The notes below the pieces were generated by a model that made no database searches, had not been told where the DNA came from, and saw only the letters and a program-made list of their open reading frames with translations. From a virus, in IMG/VR virus record IMGVR_UViG_3300046168_000002, positions 1 to 36,208 of that record: a stretch of DNA of 36,208 nucleotides; one strand, 5' to 3'. Every line of letters starts with the position of its first letter. Positions within the stretch are counted from its first letter, which is position 1. This document shows positions 1-6,791 of the stretch, piece after piece. The translations under genes were made by a program, and so were the position numbers.

Positions 1-137
1 ACATAAACGCCACACACTTTTCGACTGTGCAATCACTCTTATAACTCTTATGTCTTATACAAGAGTACTCTTATGTCTTATATAAGACCTGTAAAGACAT
101 GGGGGGAGTGCCAACAACACCGGTAGCGACCGTAGAG
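1..137. repeat. Left copy of direct terminal repeat
   Basis: This stretch recurs in the same orientation at the right end of the window. Positions 52-137 are identical to 36123-36208 (86 bases). Positions 1-51 match 36071-36122 with a few substitutions and one length difference. The repeat contains two perfect palindromes, AAGAGTACTCTT at 61-72 and GTCTTATATAAGAC at 75-88, and a 16-base direct repeat (44-59 and 67-82). Direct terminal repeats are typical of T7-like podovirus genomes and are where concatemers are cut. An assembly overlap of a circularly permuted genome is the alternative, but then both copies should be identical throughout. Confidence 0.85.
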
Positions 138-276
138 CACCTTAACAGATACAAAAAAGAGCTAAAATAGGCATAATACTACATAAATTAAAGAGTAACT
201 ATGTAGAAAAAAGACATTTAGAATTAATGGTTTATGATATATAACTAGATAGCGTCCATTTAGAATAAAAAAGGAC
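138..276. other. AT-rich non-coding left-end region
   Basis: No reading frame with a plausible start and ribosome site is visible between the terminal repeat and the promoter at 277. The stretch is strongly AT-rich with several A-runs. It may hold the unique-side part of the packaging cut site or a weak origin, but I see no motif that proves either. Confidence 0.5.
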
Positions 277-305
277 TTGACAAAAGGCTAAAAGTATGCT
301 AGAAT
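277..305 (+). promoter_or_regulatory. Strong sigma-70-type promoter of the rightward block
   Basis: TTGACA at 277-282 is a perfect -35 box. It is followed by a 17-base spacer and TAGAAT at 300-305 as the -10. TG at 297-298 forms an extended -10 (TGC-TAGAAT). Transcription would begin near 312 and leave an untranslated leader of about 125 bases before the small terminase gene. The consensus quality suggests the host RNA polymerase reads the structural genes, consistent with the absence of a phage RNA polymerase. Confidence 0.85.
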
Positions 306-341
306 CAACCCACTATACAGCACATTCGGACAACACTATAT

Positions 342-359
342 TCATTCTAGTTAAATATT
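342..359 (+). promoter_or_regulatory. 18-base element shared with 32292-32309
   Basis: The sequence TCATTCTAGTTAAATATT occurs here in the leader of the rightward block and again at 32292-32309 on the same strand, upstream of the leftward primase gene. An exact 18-base match in two leaders suggests a common binding site. The orientation relative to transcription is opposite in the two places. Confidence 0.5.
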
Positions 360-392
360 GATATAAATAACGTCAAATATCTGTATAGATAT

Positions 393-413
393 TAATAGTT
401 ACTAATAGTTACT
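393..413 (+). promoter_or_regulatory. Tandem TAATAGTTAC leader element
   Basis: TAATAGTTAC is repeated back to back (393-402, 403-412). The 17-base string at 397-413 reappears in reverse complement at 32261-32277, so both the terminase and primase leaders carry it in the sense direction a short distance before the start codon. It could be an operator or a leader RNA site. Confidence 0.5.
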
Positions 414-438
414 AAACAGTACTAAAAGGATAAACATT

Positions 439-858
439 TTGTCCCTTGAAGACTCTAAGCCTGTAAAAAGAGGTCGTGGTAGACCTCGAAAGACTGAAGT
501 TGAAGCAAAAAAGAAACGAAATAAGGTTGGTCGTCCTCCAGGAGAAACGGCTAGGATTAAAGAGTTTCATGCAAGGCTATTAGCTACTAGTGGCGAGACA
601 GTTATTAATACAATCATTAAGAAAGCACTTGATGATGACGATAAAGATCAGGTAGCGTGTCTTAAAATGTGTATTGACCGTGTATTACCTATGTCGTATT
701 TTGAAAAGGGTAAGGATGCAGGTAGAGGCAGTGTCAACATTCAGATATCAATGGTAGGCGATAAGCAAGCTGAAGTTTTAGAACAAGAAGAAGTAACTGA
801 TGTAGAGTTTGAGACTGTTCAGAGTACCGATTATTCGGTAGAAACTAAAGAAGGCTAA
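439..858 (+). CDS. terS: Terminase small subunit (putative)
   Basis: This 139-residue protein lies directly before the large terminase, the usual place for the DNA-recognition subunit. The N-terminus is very basic with two AT-hook-like motifs (RGRGRPRK about residues 11-18 and VGRPPGE about 30-36). The middle looks helical and the C-terminal third is acidic. Small terminases bind the packaging site and regulate the motor. The start is TTG at 439, eight bases after AAAAGGA. No ATG lies nearby, so a weak start may keep this protein low. The function is inferred from position and composition, because small terminases are poorly conserved. Confidence 0.75.
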   Translation: MSLEDSKPVKRGRGRPRKTEVEAKKKRNKVGRPPGETARIKEFHARLLATSGETVINTIIKKALDDDDKDQVACLKMCIDRVLPMSYFEKGKDAGRGSVNIQISMVGDKQAEVLEQEEVTDVEFETVQSTDYSVETKEG

Positions 859-861
859 CGG

Positions 862-2133
862 ATGTCAGACCTGAAGATTAGTTTACTTCCCTGGCAACAG
901 GAGGTCTGGACTGATTCAGCTAGATTTAAGGTCATAGCTGCTGGTCGTAGGACAGGTAAGAGTAGAATGGCTGCGTGGAGACTGATAGTGTCTGCGTTAG
1001 AGGCTGATAAGGGTCATGTTTGGTATGTAGCCCCTACTCAGCAACAGGCTAGGGACATTATGTGGCAACAGCTACTGGAGTTAGGTAATCCGGTCATAGC
1101 AAATAGCCATGTAAACAATATGCAGTTAACATTGATTAATGGTTCTATCATATCGTTAAAAGGAGCAGATAGACCAGAGACAATGCGAGGTGTAGCTTTA
1201 AAGTTTGTTGTACTCGATGAGTATGCAGATATTAAACCTACAGTGTTTGAACAGATTCTTAGACCAGCGTTAGCTGACTTGAAGGGTCACTGTATATTTA
1301 TAGGTACACCGAAGGGACGTAATCACTTCTACGACATCTATAAGATGGGACAGAGTGGTAAGCCAGAGACTAAAGACTGGAAGTCCTGGCACTTTACTAG
1401 CTTTGATAACCCACTGCTAGATAAAGAAGAGATTGAGATAGCAAAGAACACCATGTCTACGTTTGCATACAGGCAGGAGTTCATGGCTAGTTTTGAAGCA
1501 CCACAGTCAGAGATATTTAAAGAAGACTGGGTGGTTGTCAAAGATAAAGATGATGAGCCAGAGTATGGTACTTACTATATGGCTGTTGACTTGGCAGGTT
1601 TTGAGAATGTGTCAAAGCAAGCCAGCAACAAAAAGAAGTACCTAGACCAAACGTCTATAGCTATTGTCAAAGTAGGAGATGACAACAAGTGGTGGGTAGA
1701 TAAGGTTGATGCAGGAAGGTGGGATATAAAAGAGGTATGCGAGAGAATCCTAAGTCATGTCCAATTATACGGCATTCAAGTAATTGGAATAGAAAAAGGT
1801 TCTCTAATGAGAGCATTACTGCCTTACTTAACAGAGATGATGTTAAAGCAAAATGTGTATCCCAGAATAGAAGAGATAAAACTAGGCAATAAGAGTAAGA
1901 TAGACAGAGTTGTAGGCGCATTGCAAGGTAGATTTGAACACAGGCAAGTAGAACTCTGTGATGGTGACTGGGTAAGAGAGTTTAAAGATGAGTTACTTAA
2001 CTTTCCTACTACTGGTGTGCATGATGACATGGTTGATTCAGTGAGTCTAATAGCTCACATAGCTAATGCAGCAGTATACTTTGAAGATGATTTTGATGAT
2101 TACGAACCCTTAGACATTATATCAGGATATTAA
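862..2133 (+). CDS. terL: Terminase large subunit
   Basis: This is the ATPase-nuclease motor that drives DNA into the capsid and cuts concatemers. At 423 residues it is short to typical for the family. The Walker A region is GRRTGKS near residue 28, and Walker B with the catalytic acid is VVLDEYAD near 115-122. A coupling-type motif FIGTPKG follows near 145-151. The C-terminal RNase H-like nuclease begins with MAVDLAG near 242-248, and its late acidic motif is HDDMVDS near 397-403. It starts three bases after the small subunit stop, and the AAGG near the end of that gene can serve as its ribosome site. Confidence 0.95.
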   Translation: MSDLKISLLPWQQEVWTDSARFKVIAAGRRTGKSRMAAWRLIVSALEADKGHVWYVAPTQQQARDIMWQQLLELGNPVIANSHVNNMQLTLINGSIISLKGADRPETMRGVALKFVVLDEYADIKPTVFEQILRPALADLKGHCIFIGTPKGRNHFYDIYKMGQSGKPETKDWKSWHFTSFDNPLLDKEEIEIAKNTMSTFAYRQEFMASFEAPQSEIFKEDWVVVKDKDDEPEYGTYYMAVDLAGFENVSKQASNKKKYLDQTSIAIVKVGDDNKWWVDKVDAGRWDIKEVCERILSHVQLYGIQVIGIEKGSLMRALLPYLTEMMLKQNVYPRIEEIKLGNKSKIDRVVGALQGRFEHRQVELCDGDWVREFKDELLNFPTTGVHDDMVDSVSLIAHIANAAVYFEDDFDDYEPLDIISGY

Positions 2134-2135
2134 AT

Positions 2136-4164
2136 ATGGCTGAACAATACCGAGAAACAGAATTCACATCAGAGGAAGAAGAAGTAACTCAGAGTGATAA
2201 AGAGATAGTATCGTTTGTAGTTGAACACTGTGACAGGTGGAGAGACTGGAGGGATACTAATTATGAAACCAAGTGGGATGAATATGAAAGGATATACTAT
2301 GGAGTTTGGAGCGCGGAAGATCGTACAAGGGACAGTGAGCGTAGTAAAATCATTAGTCCTGCTACCCGTCAAGCTGTTGATAACAGGGTTGCGGAAACTA
2401 TGGAAGGCTTTGCTGGATCCGGGAAACTGTTTGAAATAACTGATGATGGTTTAGATGAAAATAGTGTTGACGTTGAGTTAATGCAATCTCTTCTGTTAGA
2501 AGATACACACAACAACGCATATATAAACAACGTCAGTTCTATTGTTAAACTAGCAGAAATCTACGGCACAGGTATTGGTGAAGTTTTAGTTAAGACTGAA
2601 ATGGAACGAGTACCTACTACACAGCCTATGCCTGATTCTCAAAACATGGCTGCTGTAGGTGTTACCGAGCAAGAAAAAACTGTCGTTAAAATTAAGCCTG
2701 TTAATCCAAGAAACTTACTGATTGATCCTAACGCTGACGCTATTGATGACTCGATGGGTGTTGCAGTAGAAGAGTACGTCAGTTTGTATCAGATTGTTAA
2801 AGGTATTGAGTCTGGTGTTTACCGTAAAGTAGATATACAGCCACACTACGAAGGTGACGATTTAGATCCTAGTCACTTGGAAGATACTACTTACCAAGAC
2901 GATAAAGTTAAGATTATTCGTTACTACGGTCTTATACCAAGAGAATACTTAGAAGACTTAGAAAACGGAGACGATGAAGTTGTTGAGTTGTTCCCTGAAA
3001 ACTCTGCTGCTGATACTGTTTCTGATCTGGTAGAAGCTATTGTTGTTATTGCTAATGACAACCAGTTATTAAAAGCAGAAGCTTCTCCGTATATGATGGA
3101 AGACAGACCGATTATTGCATATAGACCTGAGGTTCGTCCAGGACTCTTCTACGGCGTTGGAACAGTTGAGAAGGGGTACAACATGCAAAAAGCTATTGAT
3201 GCCCAGCTACGCTCTCATATGGACTCTCTGGCGTTAACTACTGCGCCTATGATGGGTATTGATGCGACAAGATTACCGAGAGGTATGAAGTTCGAAGTTA
3301 GACCTGGTAAAAACATCCTAACTAATGGAAACCCTGCAGAAATCTTACAACCGTTTAAGTTCGGGAGTACGGATGCTTCTAACTATGAAACAGCAAAAGG
3401 TTTTGAAGCAATGCTGCTGCAAGCAACAGGCACACTAGACTCGGCAGAGTTGGTCAAGAGTGCAGCAGGAGGAGGGGGACAAAACAACGGTATGGGTATG
3501 TCGTTAGCTATGTCTGCTATTGTCAAGAAGAATCGTGTGGCAATGGCATCGTTTCAGGATGACTTCATCATTCCAATGGTTAAGAAAGGTTGCGTATCGT
3601 TATATGCAGTTTGATCCTGATCGTTACCCAATGCAAGACTTTAAGTTTACTACGTTGTCTTCTATTGGTGCTATTACTAAGGAACACGAACAGCAACAGC
3701 TTATTGGTTTGATGCAGACGCTTGGACCTAACTCACCTATTGTTCCTATACTACTTAGAAGCATTATAGGTACATCAGGTCTGTTAAACAAAGAACAGTT
3801 AATGGTCCAGTTAGATCAAATGTCACAACCTGATCCACAAGCTCAAGAAATGCAGATGCAAGCGCAACAATTACAGATGGGTCTAGTAGAAGCTCAAGCT
3901 AATGAGTTAAATGCTAGAGCGCAAGAGTCTGCTGCTGACGCACAGGAAGCACAAGCTAGAACACAAAAATTATTAGTAGAAGCATCGTTACTTGATGACA
4001 AAGTTAAAGCTGATTTAGTTAGAAGTTTGTCAGCTAATATTAACGCTAAAGATAAAAATGAATTTGATAAACGTGTTAAAGCTGCTGAAATGATTTTAAA
4101 AGAAAGAGAAATAGACTCTAACGAAAAAATAGTAGAACAACAAATGAGACAAAATAATGCTTGA
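2136..4164 (+). CDS. Portal protein, interrupted by a frameshift near 3588
   Basis: The portal forms the dodecameric ring through which DNA enters and leaves the head. The first frame runs 2136-3614 (492 codons). The family-like sequence then continues in the +1 frame from about 3589 to 4164. Reading AAG AAA G then GTT GCG TAT restores a continuous product of about 675 residues (FIIPMVKK joined to VAYRYMQFDPDRYP). The last 120 residues are a Gln/Ala-rich coiled coil, usual for podovirus portals. One extra base in the A/G run at 3582-3589 explains the break. A programmed +1 shift is possible but no known signal is obvious. The start ATG at 2136 follows AGGATATTAAAT. Confidence 0.88.
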
Positions 4165-4189
4165 CTTTTAAGTCAATTTGTGGTATATT
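4161..4189 (+). promoter_or_regulatory. Sigma-70-type promoter with inverted repeat over -35
   Basis: TTGACT at 4161-4166, a 17-base spacer and TATATT at 4184-4189, with TGG just before the -10 (extended -10). The -35 lies in a near-perfect inverted repeat TTGACTT-TT-AAGTCAA (4161-4176), which could bind a dimeric regulator. The same layout with nearly the same sequence recurs at 11748-11776. It would give extra transcription of the scaffold and capsid genes, which are needed in the largest amounts. Confidence 0.7.
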
Positions 4190-4225
4190 CTTAGCACTGT
4201 TAAAACCATTTAGGAGAACTCCACT

Positions 4226-4459
4226 TTGGATAAAGAACTCCAAGAGTATTATGAAGCAAGATTCGACATGATGTCAACAAAAGGTTACAAGGATTTGTTA
4301 GCAGATGTTGAAGTAATGATTGAAGAAAGAAACAATCTGATGGCTACTCAAAGTCTTGAAGATTTAAACTTTCGTAAAGGACAGCTAGACGTTCTACATT
4401 GGATTAGAACTCTCAAGAAACTTTCTGAAGAAGCCTGGGAGCAACTTAACAATGAGTAA
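4226..4459 (+). CDS. Small acidic helical protein, unknown function
   Basis: A 77-residue, Glu/Leu-rich, probably all-helical protein between portal and scaffold. It starts at TTG 4226, eight bases after AGGAG at 4213-4217. It is the first gene after the promoter at 4161 and overlaps the next gene by 8 bases. Small proteins at this position are common in marine podoviruses, but I do not recognise a named family. Confidence 0.75.
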   Translation: MDKELQEYYEARFDMMSTKGYKDLLADVEVMIEERNNLMATQSLEDLNFRKGQLDVLHWIRTLKKLSEEAWEQLNNE

Positions 4460-4688
4460 AAGAATGTTTGAATTTAGGTGTGGCGAAGGTCACATCACAG
4501 AAGAATATATTGACTCAGAGGTAAACGCTGTTGAGTGTCCTGTTTGTCAGTGTATGTCACTTCGTGTTATTTCAGCACCGCGTATTGCACTAGAGGGAAT
4601 CACTGGTGATTTTCCTACTGCTGCAGATGCTTGGGCTAGAAAGCACGAAGAAGCAACAAGAATCGCCAACAAGCGCAGAGAGGGTTAG
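4452..4688 (+). CDS. FmdB-like zinc-ribbon protein
   Basis: A 78-residue protein with one zinc-ribbon: the first knuckle is RCGEGH (Cys and His, near residues 9-14) and the second is CPVC near residues 29-32. It resembles the short FmdB-type putative regulatory proteins often found beside phage portal and scaffold genes. The C-terminal part (DAWARKHEEATRIANKR) is a charged helix. It overlaps the preceding gene, so translation is probably coupled. Its role is not known; metal-dependent protein binding during head assembly is only a guess. Confidence 0.75.
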   Translation: MSKRMFEFRCGEGHITEEYIDSEVNAVECPVCQCMSLRVISAPRIALEGITGDFPTAADAWARKHEEATRIANKRREG

Positions 4689-4740
4689 CGTCTGGTGATA
4701 TTTTTTAATTCCTAAAATCACAAACGTGACAGGAGACTAT

Positions 4741-5559
4741 ATGGCTAATTTTGAAGAACCGGTTCAAGAGGAAGAAATTGAGTTTAGTGAAGTTGAAGAG
4801 TTAGGTCAAGAAGAACAAAAGGAACCACAAGGAGCAGAAGAACCTGCTGTAGAGGAAAAACCCGAAGTTGTTATACCTGACAAGTATCAAGGCAAGTCTG
4901 TTGAAGACATTGTTAAGATGCACCAAGAAGCTGAAAAGCTAATTGGTAAACAAGCTCAAGAAGTTGGTGAAGTTAGAAGACTAGCTGACGAACTTTTGAA
5001 ACGACAACTCGAAGAAAAGAAAGCCGTTGAAACCCCAAAAGAAGAAGTAGATTTAGCTTCTCGATTATACGAAGACCCTGCAAGTGTAATTAATGAAACT
5101 GTAGAAAAACATCCTGCTATTGCTGAAGCTAGACATCAAGCTCTATCTTTAAAGCAAAATCAGGTACTTGAAAAGTTAAAAGTTAACTTTCCAGATTACG
5201 AGCAAACTTTAACAAATAGTTCTTTTGTTGAATGGGTTAAAGGATCTCCAATTAGAATTAGATTATTGACTGAAGCAAATAGTAATTACGATTACGATTC
5301 TGCTGCTGAAATATTTACTACTTGGAACGCTATTAAACCTAAAGATCAAACGGCTGATTTAAATGTTGTAGAAGAATCTAAGAAAGAAAGAAGTAAAACT
5401 TTAAAGGCTGCTACAGTAGATACTGGTTCACCTGCACCGTCATCAAGAAAAACTTATCGAAGGGCTGATCTAATTAACTTACGTTTACGTGATCCAGCAC
5501 GTTACGAAGCTATGTCAGATGAAATTATGGCTGCATATGCGGAGGGACGTGTCAAATAA
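4741..5559 (+). CDS. Capsid assembly scaffolding protein
   Basis: A 272-residue, very acidic, coiled-coil-rich protein directly before the major capsid gene, the standard site for the scaffold. The first 45 residues are dominated by Glu/Gln. The middle has long charged helices (VGEVRRLADELLKRQLEEKK). The C-terminus is basic (SSRKTYRRADLINLRLRD), as expected for a scaffold tail that contacts the coat. I chose ATG 4741 because AGGAGA lies just before it at 4731-4736. The GTG 15 bases upstream would place that site inside the gene. Confidence 0.85.
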   Translation: MANFEEPVQEEEIEFSEVEELGQEEQKEPQGAEEPAVEEKPEVVIPDKYQGKSVEDIVKMHQEAEKLIGKQAQEVGEVRRLADELLKRQLEEKKAVETPKEEVDLASRLYEDPASVINETVEKHPAIAEARHQALSLKQNQVLEKLKVNFPDYEQTLTNSSFVEWVKGSPIRIRLLTEANSNYDYDSAAEIFTTWNAIKPKDQTADLNVVEESKKERSKTLKAATVDTGSPAPSSRKTYRRADLINLRLRDPARYEAMSDEIMAAYAEGRVK

Positions 5560-5576
5560 TTGAAAGGAAATAAAAA

Positions 5577-6509
5577 ATGGCACTAGGTTCTAATCATGTC
5601 ACCAAGACCACTGCGGATAAGTTTATCCCAGAGATTTGGAGTGACGAAATTATCGCAGCATATAAGGCTAATCTTGTTGCTGCAAACATGTTCAGCAAGA
5701 TGTCTTTCAAAGGTAAGAAGGGCGATACGCTTCACATTCCGAAGCCTACTCGTGGTTCTGCTTCTGTTAAAGCAGCTTCAACTCAGGTTACACTGATTGC
5801 AGCAACTGAGACAGAACAGCAAGTTCTTATCGACAAGCACTACGAGTACTCACGTTTGATTGAGGACATCGTAGAGACACAGGCACTTGCTTCTTTGCGT
5901 AAGTTCTACACTGATGACGCTGGTTACGCTCTAGCTAAACAAGTTGATACTGACTTGATTCAGCTTGGTCGAACAGTTGGTTCAGGTACTGCTTACTCTA
6001 CAGCAGCTTCATCAACTAACGCTTTCATTGGTTCTAACGGTACAACTGTCTATAACAGTTCATCATCTAACGCTGCTGCGTTGACTGATGCTGCTATCAG
6101 ACGTTCTATCCAGCGACTCGATGATGCTGACGTACCAATGACAGATCGTTGTATGATTGTCCCACCATCAACAAGAAATACTCTTATGGGTATTGCTCGA
6201 TTTACTGAGCAAGCATTTGTTGGTGAGCAAGGTTCAGCAAACACAATCCGTAACGGTATGATTGGTGATATATATGGCGTTATGTCTTATGTATCAACTA
6301 ATGCTGATAGCGGTGCTGGAAGCTCTGGTGCTGACCGTATCTGCCTACTTGCACACAAGGACGCTTTTGTTCTTGCCGAGCAGATGGGTGTACGTTCTCA
6401 GACCCAGTACAAGCAAGAGTACCTCGGTACGCTGTTCACATCAGATATGCTTTACGGTGTAGCTGAGTTGCGTGACAGTTCTGCTGTTGCTCTAGCTGTT
6501 CCTGCTTAA
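5577..6509 (+). CDS. Major capsid protein
   Basis: This 310-residue protein is the head shell subunit by position (after the scaffold) and by its similarity in character to T7/N4-type coat proteins of marine podoviruses. The N-terminus has TADKFIPEIWSDEIIAAYKANLVAANMF, and further on lie KGDTLHIPKP and a YSRLIEDI helix. GAAAGGAAATAAAAA before the ATG is a strong ribosome site. The gene is followed after 12 bases by an intrinsic terminator, so it ends a high-level transcript. Confidence 0.9.
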   Translation: MALGSNHVTKTTADKFIPEIWSDEIIAAYKANLVAANMFSKMSFKGKKGDTLHIPKPTRGSASVKAASTQVTLIAATETEQQVLIDKHYEYSRLIEDIVETQALASLRKFYTDDAGYALAKQVDTDLIQLGRTVGSGTAYSTAASSTNAFIGSNGTTVYNSSSSNAAALTDAAIRRSIQRLDDADVPMTDRCMIVPPSTRNTLMGIARFTEQAFVGEQGSANTIRNGMIGDIYGVMSYVSTNADSGAGSSGADRICLLAHKDAFVLAEQMGVRSQTQYKQEYLGTLFTSDMLYGVAELRDSSAVALAVPA

Positions 6510-6521
6510 TTAAGTAGGTAT

Positions 6522-6555
6522 CTCCCCAGGCTCATAAGGTCTGGGGAGTTTTATT
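6522..6555 (+). terminator. Rho-independent terminator after the capsid gene
   Basis: Perfect 8-base stem CTCCCCAG (6522-6529) and CTGGGGAG (6541-6548), with an 11-base loop, followed by TTTTATTATT. It sits 12 bases after the capsid stop codon. It probably reduces read-through into the fibre genes, as the terminator after the T7 capsid gene does. Confidence 0.92.
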
Positions 6556-6560
6556 ATTGT

Positions 6561-6601
6561 CGTTCATCCATTAGGACGGAAGTAGGGAAACCGAAGGAAC
6601 G
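6561..6601 (+). ncRNA. Possible small three-way-junction RNA element
   Basis: The 41 bases between the terminator and the next micro-gene can fold as an outer stem CGTTC (6561-6565) with GAACG (6597-6601), enclosing a hairpin TCC-ATTA-GGA (6567-6576) and a second hairpin CGG...CCG (6577-6579 with 6591-6593). The stems are short, so this is a tentative leader structure for the PqqA-like gene region and not an established RNA family. Confidence 0.3.
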
Positions 6602-6625
6602 CATCTTTCTTTATAGGAGGGTGTT

Positions 6626-6721
6626 ATGACTTGGCAAGACTTCTGCCGTAAGCGTGAATTAAATAACCACAAAAAACAACAACTACTTAAACTACGACAA
6701 AGGAAACACTATGTGGACTAA
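6626..6721 (+). CDS. 31-residue basic micro-protein
   Basis: A short gene with a near-perfect ribosome site (AGGAGG at 6616-6621, five bases before ATG). The product starts [12 protein letters not shown] and is rich in Lys, Arg, Gln and His, with no membrane segment. It overlaps the start of the PqqA-like gene by 11 bases, so the two are likely translated together. I do not recognise a family. A nucleic-acid-binding or leader role is conceivable. Confidence 0.6.
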   Translation: MTWQDFCRKRELNNHKKQQLLKLRQRKHYVD

Positions 6722-6782
6722 ACCTGAATACACTGAGATGAGATTTGGTTTTGAAGTCACGATGTACATTGCAACTAAGTAA
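6711..6782 (+). CDS. pqqA: PqqA-like peptide (PQQ cofactor precursor)
   Basis: A 23-residue peptide starting [13 protein letters not shown] and ending [10 protein letters not shown]. PqqA is the ribosomal precursor of pyrroloquinoline quinone; the cofactor is built from a crosslinked Glu and Tyr of an E-x-x-x-Y motif. Here Glu15 and Tyr19 fall at the same positions as in the 23-residue Klebsiella peptide, and the Trp2, Lys4, Pro5, Arg11, Gly13, Val16 and Thr17 pattern is also kept. AAAGGAAA lies just before the ATG. No pqqB, C, D, E or F gene is in the window, so host enzymes would have to process it. The assignment is from memory of the family, without a database search. Confidence 0.85.
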   Translation: MWTKPEYTEMRFGFEVTMYIATK

Positions 6783-6791
6783 GGACGTATA

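Noticed and set aside
6711-6782. A full PQQ biosynthesis cluster around the PqqA-like gene
   Set aside because: Neighbouring genes are capsid and fibre genes; no radical-SAM PqqE, PqqC or PqqB-like product is encoded nearby.
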